From the IMG/VR virus record IMGVR_UViG_3300032288_002266, positions 1 through 40,865 of that record: a stretch of DNA of 40,865 bases. One strand, 5' to 3'. The number at the start of each line of letters is the position of its first letter. Positions within the stretch are counted from its first letter, which is position 1. This stretch comes from a virus. The notes under the pieces were generated by a model. That model saw only the letters and a program-made list of their open reading frames with translations. It ran no database searches and was not told the DNA's origin. Both the position numbers and the translations under genes were made by a program. Shown here in pieces: positions 29,746 through 38,900 of this stretch.

Positions 29746-32174
29746 TGGGTAAGTATCGGTCATCCGGTGGCCTTGATGACGCGGAGATCGTGATGGGCGA
29801 CCGTGCTTTTTTGCGGTTTAACGCTCGGCTGGAGCCGGATCAGTTGCGGGACGGGGAGTTGTCGGTGTCGTCGAACGGTCGAATGGATCGTGGAGTGTGG
29901 CAACCTCGGCGCGGGATTGAATCGTTGTCGGGTGCTTTGCAATTGGACGGCGATCCTTTGCGGATTCCGTTTTACCTCGTGGACGCGGTTGGAGGCGAAA
30001 CGATTGTTTCAGCGGATCGGGTGGACGAGGTGGTGACGGTTGAAGTCACTGGGCACGGTTTTGAGGTTGGATCGTCTGGGTATTTGGGGATTGAGTCGCT
30101 GACTGGCACGGTCGATCCAAATGGGGTTCAGTTCATCACGGTTATTTCCGCCGACGAGTTCACATTTGAGATTTCGGGCGCGACGGGATCGGAGACTTAT
30201 GCCGGGACTGGTAAGGTTCGTAGCGTGATCGACAACGATTCGGCGGCGGTGATTTATGGATCGTGCTTGTTCTCGGACCCTGCCGATGAGTCGGCGGAGG
30301 TCATCGTTGAAGCAGCAACCGGCACGGCTTTCTTGGTTTCGGTGGAGGACGGAACTTCAACTGCAATTGCCTACCCGACCGGCTCGACCATTGGATCGGC
30401 TGACTTGCTGCAAGCGTTTGACCGGGTTTACCTGTTCCGCGACGGGTTGCAGACTTGGGAATGGTTTGGGACACGCGGGCGGAATGTTTCGGCGGCAGTT
30501 CTCAATACGAACGTCGTGACGGTGACGTTGACGGACCACGGATTGACGACCGGCGACTCAGTGACGCTGGCGGCGATTGGCTACGTGACAACCAACCCGA
30601 ACGGAACGCGGGTTGTTACTGGCACCCCTACGGCGGACACCTTCACCTTTGCGCTGACAGGCGCGAACGAGACTTACACGGCAGGCACTGGAACGGCTGT
30701 CACGGGTTTCACAAAAGTTCCCGCCGGAACTTACACCCAACCCCAGGTTTTCGAGGTAGCGTCCCACGATGCTGACGTTGTTTCTGGATTGGCGACGTTT
30801 ACCGTAACTGGAAACACTACCGTTACGGCTGGCGACTCCATCACCATCTACGATTCGTCCGACGAGCATTTCGTGCCGTTTATTGGACGGTCGTTCATTG
30901 TCACGGCAGCGACCTCGACTGCCATCATCTTTTACATCCCAGTCGCTGACCATACCGGTAGCGGACATGCCCACTACGTCACCATTGGGAAGCTAGTTTC
31001 CGCAGGCGCTGGATTCTCGCACATGCCTGCCCCGCCGTGGGGAGTTTACCACCAGCGGCGGTTGATCGTGCCGTTCCGATACAGCCAGACTGGCACGACG
31101 GCATCACCGACCTACACCGACCGCGAAGTTCGTGACGAATTGGTCATGTCGGACATTCTCGACCCGAATACCTACGACGCCATCGCGAATCAGTTCCGCA
31201 TCACGGCGGGCATCGCGGATTTCATCGTGGCATTCCAACCGTTTTACGAGGACGGGCTGGTTGTTTTCAACCGAAACAGCCTACACCTCATCAACGGATT
31301 GTCCGGATCGCTGGCTGATTGCACGGTCAACGAGTTAACGAGAGAAATCGGGTGCTTGGCGCGGAAGACGATTGCGCAGCATGGCGCGGAAATTCTGTTT
31401 TTGTCAGACAACGGGGTTTATCAGGTTGGGTTTTTGGACCGTTACAACCTCCGTGGCGTGGATGTTCCGCTTTCCGACGCCATTCAGCCCATCATTGACC
31501 GCATCAACCCGGATTTGGCGGCTGAATCGGTCGGGATTTTCTTTGCGAACCGTTACTACATCGCCGTTCCGCTGGATTCCGCGCCTGGAGCCGGTGATGC
31601 GACCGGAAACAACTCGGTTTTGATCTACAATTTCCTGAATCAAGGATGGGAAAGCGTGGATTCCGTAGCTGATTCGCGATGGAACATCTTGAATTTCCAC
31701 ATTGCCCGTTCTGGCGAACGCAACGACTTGTATGCAGTCAATTCTTTGGGAGGAGTTCACCGTTTGGACGCGGTTGATTACGACTTCGACGAACTGGCTT
31801 TGATCCCTGGCGAGAATCTTGAGCTTGTCCGCGTATCATCGGAGCTTCAAACCCGCCAATACGACAACGAAAGCTTGGATCGGAAGCGATACACCGAGTT
31901 GCAAGTGCAGCTTGGGAACAGCGCCATGACATCCGAGGCTGACTTTGCTTTTGAGACAGAGGACATTGATTCATCCATTACGGTTGGGTCGATTTCCACG
32001 CTTTTGGGCGAGACACTTCCGCCAAATGAGGACGCATCGCTACGTGGCCGGATTGGAGGCTTGCGGGGACAAGGCGGAATTATTACCGTTACCCCGCAGA
32101 CCGGACGCCCGCGCGTGAAATCGGTGCGAGTTCTGGCAACGCAAGCTTTCGGATCGACTACCTCTGTCACCTGA
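29745..32174 (+). CDS. Probable tail nozzle / gp10-like tail protein, 809 aa
   Basis: Very beta-rich; residues about 60-420 consist of Ig-like or propeller-like repeats (repeated TVTLTDHGLTTGDSV and TGTGTAV patterns). Residues 440-700 contain ELVMSDILDPNTYDAI, ADFIVAFQPFYEDGLVVF and CLARKTIAQHGAEILFLSDN-type strands. These are typical of large podophage stabilisation/nozzle proteins that close the tail tube. No enzyme motif. By synteny it is the main tail-tube terminus protein; the assignment is from architecture only. Confidence 0.66.
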   Translation: MGKYRSSGGLDDAEIVMGDRAFLRFNARLEPDQLRDGELSVSSNGRMDRGVWQPRRGIESLSGALQLDGDPLRIPFYLVDAVGGETIVSADRVDEVVTVEVTGHGFEVGSSGYLGIESLTGTVDPNGVQFITVISADEFTFEISGATGSETYAGTGKVRSVIDNDSAAVIYGSCLFSDPADESAEVIVEAATGTAFLVSVEDGTSTAIAYPTGSTIGSADLLQAFDRVYLFRDGLQTWEWFGTRGRNVSAAVLNTNVVTVTLTDHGLTTGDSVTLAAIGYVTTNPNGTRVVTGTPTADTFTFALTGANETYTAGTGTAVTGFTKVPAGTYTQPQVFEVASHDADVVSGLATFTVTGNTTVTAGDSITIYDSSDEHFVPFIGRSFIVTAATSTAIIFYIPVADHTGSGHAHYVTIGKLVSAGAGFSHMPAPPWGVYHQRRLIVPFRYSQTGTTASPTYTDREVRDELVMSDILDPNTYDAIANQFRITAGIADFIVAFQPFYEDGLVVFNRNSLHLINGLSGSLADCTVNELTREIGCLARKTIAQHGAEILFLSDNGVYQVGFLDRYNLRGVDVPLSDAIQPIIDRINPDLAAESVGIFFANRYYIAVPLDSAPGAGDATGNNSVLIYNFLNQGWESVDSVADSRWNILNFHIARSGERNDLYAVNSLGGVHRLDAVDYDFDELALIPGENLELVRVSSELQTRQYDNESLDRKRYTELQVQLGNSAMTSEADFAFETEDIDSSITVGSISTLLGETLPPNEDASLRGRIGGLRGQGGIITVTPQTGRPRVKSVRVLATQAFGSTTSVT

Positions 32175-32178
32175 CATC

Positions 32179-32871
32179 ATGGCCAAGGCAACCACCACCA
32201 TTACATTTGCGGACGGCACTCAGGTAACGTCGGCGCGTCTCAACGAGATTATTTCGGGCTTTTCGCTCGATTCTGGATCGGTTGACGGCAGCACGATCAC
32301 GCTTTCCAGCGGAGTTCTATCGGTTGGCACTATCGCGGCGGGAAACATCGGCGCTCTAGCGGTTGGCACGGCGGCGATTGCAGCGGGAGCGGTCACGGCG
32401 GCAAAGCTCGGGGCGCAAGCGGTCGAAACGGCGAACATCAAGCTTTTGAACGTGACCGGTGCGACGATTGCGGAAGAAACAATTCCTTGGACTAAGACGC
32501 TGACTGCGGATCGAGCGGTTCAAGCCGACATGCAAAGCGAAACCGCCGCGCATTTCGTCGCTCCGTCCGTGGTTAAGTATCACCCTGGAGTTGCCAAGGC
32601 TTACGGTCGTGTTTCCGCTACCAACGGCAGCGCGGCACTGACTGGCGCTTACAACGTGACGAGCGCGACCGAGAGCGGGGCTGACCGGGTGATTGCGCTG
32701 GCAGTGACGATGGCGAACACCAACTACATCGTCCACGCCACGTATGAGGATGGAACCAGCGTCGGCAACACCCCCGGCATCCACACCAAGACCACCACTG
32801 GCTTTTCAATTGGCGTCACCGAAGCGGCATCACGCTTTGTAACCTTTACTGTTTTCGGGCAACTTGCGTGA
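32179..32871 (+). CDS. Tail fibre-like protein, 230 aa
   Basis: Begins with TTTITFADGTQVTSARLNEI, then repeated Ala/Gly/Thr strands (AAGNIGALAVGTAAIAAGAV, AAKLGAQAVETANIKLLNVTG) of the kind found in trimeric fibre shafts. The C-terminal half is a compact beta domain (YNVTSATESGADRVIALAVTM) that may contact the receptor. Follows the nozzle gene by four bases. Confidence 0.68.
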   Translation: MAKATTTITFADGTQVTSARLNEIISGFSLDSGSVDGSTITLSSGVLSVGTIAAGNIGALAVGTAAIAAGAVTAAKLGAQAVETANIKLLNVTGATIAEETIPWTKTLTADRAVQADMQSETAAHFVAPSVVKYHPGVAKAYGRVSATNGSAALTGAYNVTSATESGADRVIALAVTMANTNYIVHATYEDGTSVGNTPGIHTKTTTGFSIGVTEAASRFVTFTVFGQLA

Positions 32872-33185
32872 ATGAACCGATCCAACGAGCGGCAGCAGTT
32901 TACCAGTCAAACGGCGGGAACTTTAATGAAGACCTTGCCCACTGCCTTGCGTTCGGAGAAGTTCAAAGCAACCATCGGTTTTTTTGCATGGGCTATCCGG
33001 CAGGCGATGACTTTTACGTCAAGATGCTGGCAGGAGATTTCGGAGAGTGCGCCCGTCACAATATTTCGCGGTTCAAAACCATTTCATTTAAACGGCAGTT
33101 CAAGGGAGATGGGGAAACTCGCTCTTGCCCAATCGAAAAACTAGCACGCCATGGGAGACACATCACAATGGCTTTTCGGAATTAA
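32868..33185 (+). CDS. Hypothetical protein, 105 aa (GTG start)
   Basis: The GTG at 32868 overlaps the fibre stop. The frame reads like a protein (NHRFFCMGYPAGDDFYVKML, GECARHNISRF), while the ATG frame at 32872 does not. Could be a fibre chaperone or small tail protein; not recognised. Confidence 0.58.
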   Translation: MNEPIQRAAAVYQSNGGNFNEDLAHCLAFGEVQSNHRFFCMGYPAGDDFYVKMLAGDFGECARHNISRFKTISFKRQFKGDGETRSCPIEKLARHGRHITMAFRN

Positions 33186-33198
33186 CGGAGGCAGCATT

Positions 33199-34215
33199 AT
33201 GGGAGATACAGCAGGAGGAGGCGCACCGCCCGTCAGTGATCCAGGCAAAGACCTTTTGAAATACCTCAAGGGGCTTTCCACCGCATTGCCGCAGCTTTCG
33301 CAGCTTGAGGGGCAATACCGCCCGCGCTTCGGAGAGTTGAACTTAGGCGATGTCAGCACTTCGTTGTTCGGAACCAACGGACAAACCGGACTGCTCGGCA
33401 TGGGTAGTCAGGCAAACGTTGCATCACAACAGCAGATCGACGCGGCACGCCGAGCGGAACTTTCCGGCGCGACCGGACGAGCTGGCGATGTGCTTTCGTT
33501 GCTCGGCATGGTTGATCCGGCATCGCAGCGGCTTGCGGGACAAGCGGCAAGCATGGCTGACCAGCGTTTTGCATCCGCGCAGGGATTGAACATGCAGGAA
33601 AACCGCATGGCGCAGCAAACCGCCCGAGAGGCATTCGGAGCGCGTGGAAGGTTAAACGACACTTCATCGGTTGCCGCTGAAGTCCTTGGGCGGGAAGAGG
33701 TTCTTGCCGCAAAACGGGCTGAAGCCATGCAGACTGGACAGCAGGCAAGCCAGCTCAACCAGCAATTTACCAGTCCTGCGCTCGGGTTGCTCATGGGAAC
33801 TCCAGCAAGCACTGCTCTCGGCCAAGACTACCTCAACGCGGGACGTCAAGCTATTGGAGCCGCTACCCCTCAGATGATTGACACCGGAGCTGGTATCAAC
33901 CTCGGCCAGCAGCAGGCGAGCAACCTCGCATCGTGGCAGCAAAACCAGAACTCCGCAAAGCAGGCTCAGAACTCGCAGTATGCGCAGATTGCCTCCGCTC
34001 TCGCCATGGCCGCGATGTCTTACAGCGATAAGCGGGTCAAGAATGACATCAAGAAGGTCGGCAAGACCGACGACGGGCTTCCGATCTACACCTACAAATA
34101 CCTAGGCGACGACCGCACACAGATGGGCGTCATGGCGCAGGAACTTGAGAAGTCGAAACCCGGCGCGGTGAAGACCGTTGGCGGAATCAAGATGGTGGAC
34201 TACGCGAAAATCTAA
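33199..34215 (+). CDS. Virion/ejection protein with C-terminal S74-type chaperone, 338 aa
   Basis: The first 270 residues are helical, Gln/Ala-rich and mostly without charge (typical of ejection proteins or tail accessory helices). The end, SDKRVKNDIKKVGKTDDGLP then YTYKYLGDDRTQMGVMAQEL, is the intramolecular chaperone domain of endosialidase-type (peptidase S74) proteins, which trimerises and normally cuts itself off at Ser. The ATG at 33199 is chosen because GGAGG (33187-33191) precedes it by 7 bases; an in-frame ATG at 33151 overlaps the previous gene. Confidence 0.78.
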   Translation: MGDTAGGGAPPVSDPGKDLLKYLKGLSTALPQLSQLEGQYRPRFGELNLGDVSTSLFGTNGQTGLLGMGSQANVASQQQIDAARRAELSGATGRAGDVLSLLGMVDPASQRLAGQAASMADQRFASAQGLNMQENRMAQQTAREAFGARGRLNDTSSVAAEVLGREEVLAAKRAEAMQTGQQASQLNQQFTSPALGLLMGTPASTALGQDYLNAGRQAIGAATPQMIDTGAGINLGQQQASNLASWQQNQNSAKQAQNSQYAQIASALAMAAMSYSDKRVKNDIKKVGKTDDGLPIYTYKYLGDDRTQMGVMAQELEKSKPGAVKTVGGIKMVDYAKI

Positions 34216-34220
34216 CGATT

Positions 34221-35966
34221 ATGGCACTCATCGGACAAGGCGTGAACCCCGTTGCAATCGACTATTCTGCGATTGGCAACGACGCATGGCGTGCGGCAGC
34301 GTCGAACGTGTCAGCAATTAGTGGTGTAATTGATGCGGTGAAAGACCGTCGCGACAAAAAAGACGCCATCAAGACTAGCAAGGAGCTGGCGAAGGCAATG
34401 GCCACGCTTTACCCAGAAGCCGCATCCGCTCTTGATCCGGTGATTGCTGAACTCGACAACGAGGAAGCCCCGCTTTCCCAACGTGCCGCGCTTGGCTCGC
34501 AAATCGGATCACTCATCGAAATGGGGGTTCAGAAGTCGCGAGACGCGGCACAAATGGCTTTGGCCAATCGCGGAATGGCGATCCAAGAGGGTCAATTCGA
34601 CATAGACAAGGCGGCAGCGGAACGCGAATCAAACCTTATTGCAAAGGCGATGGAGGAAAAGGAAGCCCTTACCGGCTTCATGGCTCGCCCCGCACTGGAG
34701 CAGGCTTTGCGCGAAACCGTTGCGGCGGAACAGCGCGGCGAAACCCCGCTGATTGGATCGGAACGACTCAAGTCTGCATTCCTCAAGAAGCCGGAAGAAC
34801 AAATTCAGATTGTCGCCGCCGCCATGCAAGGCTTGCCGAAAGCCGCCCCGCTGGAGTTCCGCGACGTCGAGTTTACCCGCGACGGCCAACCCACGAAGGG
34901 AACCGCTGTCTTTGATCCGAAGAAGGGACAATTTACCCTTGTTCCGATTGCGGAAGCCGGTGTTGCCGCGCCGACCGGAGACTTGCTCGGATTCATCAAG
35001 AGCAAGGAAGGTTTCTACGCGGAACCATACGACGATTACGCGCAAACGAGCATCGGCTACGGAACCCGCGCCAAACCCGGCGAAACTTCCATCACCAAGG
35101 AAGAAGCGGAACGGCGGTTGCAGCAGGAAGTCGCTCAGGCGCGGAAGGGTGTTGACCGGGCGGTTGCGGAAGCGGGGCTTTCGCTTTCAAGCCAGCAACT
35201 CGACGCTCTTACGTCCTTCAACTACAACACCGGGGCGGTTGACACGCTTCTCAAGGGCGGGGCGCGGACACCGGAAGAAATTGCATCCGCCATGCTGCTT
35301 TACAACAAGGCTGGCGGCAAGACGCTACCCGGACTGGTTCAGCGCAGGAAGGAAGAATCCGCGATGTTTGCGGGAGGAATTCAACCGGGCGCTGCCAAGT
35401 CTCAAGCGGGCGCTCAGACCCCCGCGCAAATCCGCAAGGAAGAGTTGGAAATCCAGAGGCTTGAGGGCGAAGTGGCAGGGCAAGGCGCGGCGGCACGCAA
35501 AGAGGAAGACTTGAAAAAGGGCGCGGCTCTCAATGCGGAGGAAACCATTCAACTCACCTATGATTTGGAAAAGCACCCCGGATTTGAGGCAGCTATTGGC
35601 CAAGGATTAGGGAAGGCGATGAACGCATTGCCGCTTGTCGGGGATTGGGTGGCACCAGAAACCGGAACCGACCGCAAGGGCGCTCTGGCAATCGTCGATC
35701 AACTCAAAGGACGGACGTTCCTTGATAAAATCCAGCAAATGCGCGGCATGGGTCCGCTTTCCGATGCGGAGGGCGCTCGCGTGCAAGCGGCAGCGGCAAG
35801 ACTGGATCCAAACCAGAGCGAAGAAGACTTCAAGAAAGGTCTGGAGGAACTCAGGCAGGGATTGCGCAAGCTCACCACGGCAAATCAAAAAGAAGCATCA
35901 GGGGCACCTCCAGCAGCATCCGCAACCGACCGACTCAGAGCCGCAAAAGCAGCACTCGGCCAATGA
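34221..35966 (+). CDS. Ejection/internal virion protein with GH24 lysozyme domain, 581 aa
   Basis: Residues about 1-240 are helical and charged (internal virion protein style). Residues about 254-390 are a T4-lysozyme-type muramidase: LLGFIKSKEGFYAEPYDD then QTSIGYGTRAKPG with the Glu, Asp, Thr catalytic set, then LDALTSFNYNTGAV. The rest is helical Ala/Glu/Lys-rich. A virion-borne lysozyme would open the peptidoglycan during DNA entry, separate from the amidase used at lysis. Stop overlaps the next start (ATGA). Confidence 0.85.
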   Translation: MALIGQGVNPVAIDYSAIGNDAWRAAASNVSAISGVIDAVKDRRDKKDAIKTSKELAKAMATLYPEAASALDPVIAELDNEEAPLSQRAALGSQIGSLIEMGVQKSRDAAQMALANRGMAIQEGQFDIDKAAAERESNLIAKAMEEKEALTGFMARPALEQALRETVAAEQRGETPLIGSERLKSAFLKKPEEQIQIVAAAMQGLPKAAPLEFRDVEFTRDGQPTKGTAVFDPKKGQFTLVPIAEAGVAAPTGDLLGFIKSKEGFYAEPYDDYAQTSIGYGTRAKPGETSITKEEAERRLQQEVAQARKGVDRAVAEAGLSLSSQQLDALTSFNYNTGAVDTLLKGGARTPEEIASAMLLYNKAGGKTLPGLVQRRKEESAMFAGGIQPGAAKSQAGAQTPAQIRKEELEIQRLEGEVAGQGAAARKEEDLKKGAALNAEETIQLTYDLEKHPGFEAAIGQGLGKAMNALPLVGDWVAPETGTDRKGALAIVDQLKGRTFLDKIQQMRGMGPLSDAEGARVQAAAARLDPNQSEEDFKKGLEELRQGLRKLTTANQKEASGAPPAASATDRLRAAKAALGQ

Positions 35967-38900
35967 TTATTCCCGACGAACGACCGCAACAGCTCGCTCC
36001 ATCGGTTGACGCTGACCCGCTGATGGTCCGCGCCACGTTGGACGCGATGGACGAAGACGAGAAGCAGCGGCGGAAAAAGGAACTCGCCAAGACCGAAGCC
36101 GAAGCCGCTCGGATGCACGTTCTGGAGCAGGAGGCGCGGCTGGAAGCGATCAACCGGCAGTTGACGAGCGATGTTGACACCGTGCCGGTGCTTGGCGACA
36201 TGGCGGCAATGGCGAAGCCTGAAATGGAGCCGCTTCGCCGCGTTCCCGGCTTGAACGAGCCCGGCGCTTTTGAGATTCGCGGATACCTCGACGTGGACGG
36301 CAACGCCACGCCAGAAGGCGAGCTGTTCCTTGAGTTGCAGGATTCCGGCATCTACGACGAGAACGGAAACTTGACGACAAAAGGACGGGCGTTTTCGCTC
36401 AATCCAGAGGACGCGCTTGACCCGCAGAATCTCGACTTGTTCGCCATTCGCGACGAGTCGGGGCTGGAGGATGACGAAAACATGACGTTTGGCGGGGCAA
36501 TCGCTGGCGTCGGCGGATACCTTTGGGATGCGCTGAAGGGCGGGGCAAAGGCTGCTTGGCACGCTCAAACGGGCGGACTATTCACGACGGAAGCGGAAAC
36601 TGACTTGCGCATCAATGCGATGTTGATGGGTGGGGTAAAAGCCCCCGCGCAACTAGGGGCTGGAGTATTCCGTGCCGCCGAAAAACTCTGGCTTGATCCA
36701 GAGGAGGACCGCACGGCTTACTATGCAAGTAAGCAAGACTACAAACGGTCACTTCGCGACATTCAGGCGATGGATGAAGCCGAGTTTGTCGGAGGATTGG
36801 TCGGCAGCGCGGAAGTGCTAACTGACATGGAAAAAGCCCGACAAGCCCGCATCGCTGAAATTGGGCCGGAACGTGCCGCGCAAATTGAGCGCGAGGCGGA
36901 AGCATTTGGAAGCCTAGTTCTCGACCCGTCAAACGCGGCATCTTTTGGCGCTGGATTTTTCGTCAACTCGGCAACCAAAGCCCCGACACTTTTTGCCAAA
37001 CTCTCGCAGACCGTCGAAAAGGCGGCGGTGTTGAAGACTCAAACCGCTGCCGCTCAAACCGCGCTTGCGGCAGCGGAATCAACTTTTGCCCGCAGCGCCA
37101 AGATTGCAGAACTTGCCGCCAGCCAAGCGGACAACCTTGCAAGCATCGGAGACAACGCATCCGCTGAAGCTGTCCGGCAGATGTCCAACCGTTACGGGGC
37201 AAAAGCCTTTGCGGCCAAGTCAACGAGCGACCGACTCGCGGCGGAAGTGGCGCAAAGCACCGCGCAGCTCGACAAGATGGCGACCAAAGCAGGAATGGCG
37301 CAAGCCGCGCTTTTTACGGTCGAAACCGCCCGTCAACTCAAGGCTGTTCCGTTCCAAGCCGTCGCGGCGATCACGGAGAATGTCGGCAACATGCTGATTC
37401 GTGCGGACGAAGGGATTTCCGGCGTCCTCAGCGCCATGAATATTAGCAAGGATAGCCAGAAGCTTTTGAAATGGTTTGGGGCTGGCGTTGGAGTCACAGT
37501 CAACCCGGCTCTTGCAGCTATTCCAGGAGTCCTTGCCGCTGGGCCAGTTTTAAAAGGCGTCTCAAACCTTTCCCGCATCATCGGCAAGGAAACGCTTGCC
37601 GCACGCGGCAGCCTTCCATTCTGGCGGCGCGTTTCGCAGAACAGTGCGGCGGGACCGCTTGCCAAGGGAACCGCTCACCTTTTCGACGAAATGACGCTGG
37701 GCGGCAAAGTATTTGCTCCCGTCCGTGCAACCAAAGCTATTGCCAAAGGAACCGCCGCAGCCGCGCCTATGGATGTCGCATTTGAAGTGCTGGCATCCGG
37801 CGGTGAAATGGACGCGAACACGCTAAAACGCGGTCTTGCCGAGTCGCTGGTTTTCGGCGGTTCCGGCGCTCTTGCTGGTTCCGTGGTGCGCGGTTCACTA
37901 CAGCAGAAACGGGCACAAATGGCTGGCGATGAGATCAACTTCCGCGCCAACCTGCCGGACGCTCAAAAAGCGGCATTCAACCGCATGGGACGCGGTGCGC
38001 GGCAGACAATGGCGACGTTCGCGGCAATGAATCCGTCGCTGAATATCCGACTGACCGAAGAAGGGTCATCGGTTTACCATCGCGACATCAACACCGCGAC
38101 GATCAACGTCAACCAAAGCGACTGGCTCAAACCGCTGATCGCGCATGAGGTAAATCACTACATTGCCGCCCGCGCTCAGATGGAACCAGGGATTGCCGCG
38201 CTGGTTGTCGGGTTGGATGGGGTCGCTGGATTGATGCGCAAGGCGGACGGCACGCTTGACCCGACTTACAAAGCGGCGATGGATGCCTATAACGACCGGA
38301 TGGCAGCGCAGGGCGCAAAGGCGCTTTCGCCGGAAGAGTTCGCCGTGGAATACTTCAACGAATCGACCGTGGACGAACTGGTTGGGATGGTCGAATCCGG
38401 CGAGTATCAGCGCATGGGGCGAAGAACGGACACGGAGCGCGTCATGCGGGAAATCGCCGCGTCGTTTGTCTCAAAAACACCAATCATCCGCGACTTGGCG
38501 GTAAAGCTTGGCGCGGCATTCGACAAAGGCGGGAACATGGTGCAGGGCAACGGTTTGCTTGCCGGTGGCGTTCGCGAGCTGCCAGGCGCTAAGAAGCTCT
38601 TGCGGCAGATGCTGAAGAAAAGCGCGGGTCGGGTTGAAACTCCGATGGATACCCGCGTTACGGAAAAAGGCGCGAGCCGGGAAAAGGGCATTCCGCTTCC
38701 AAAGGATATGGTGCGCGACACCATGGCGGATTCGCTCTTTTCGCTGTTTGAGACTGACAAGGACGGCAACGTGCTTCGCGATAAAGACGGCGATCCGATC
38801 CCGCTTTCCCGAGCTACAGACGCAAAACGCCAGCTTGCCGGTCGAATCCTGATCGACATGCAAGAGGCGCGGATTCGCGCTGGCGAACAGTTGCCGGTCG

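Noticed and set aside
32872-33144. ATG-started 90-codon ORF
   Set aside because: Competes with the GTG frame at 32868, whose translation looks far more protein-like and is coupled to the fibre gene.
34753-35514. 253-codon plus-strand ORF inside the lysozyme-bearing gene
   Set aside because: Arg/Ser/Pro-rich shadow of the real frame, which carries the GH24 motifs.
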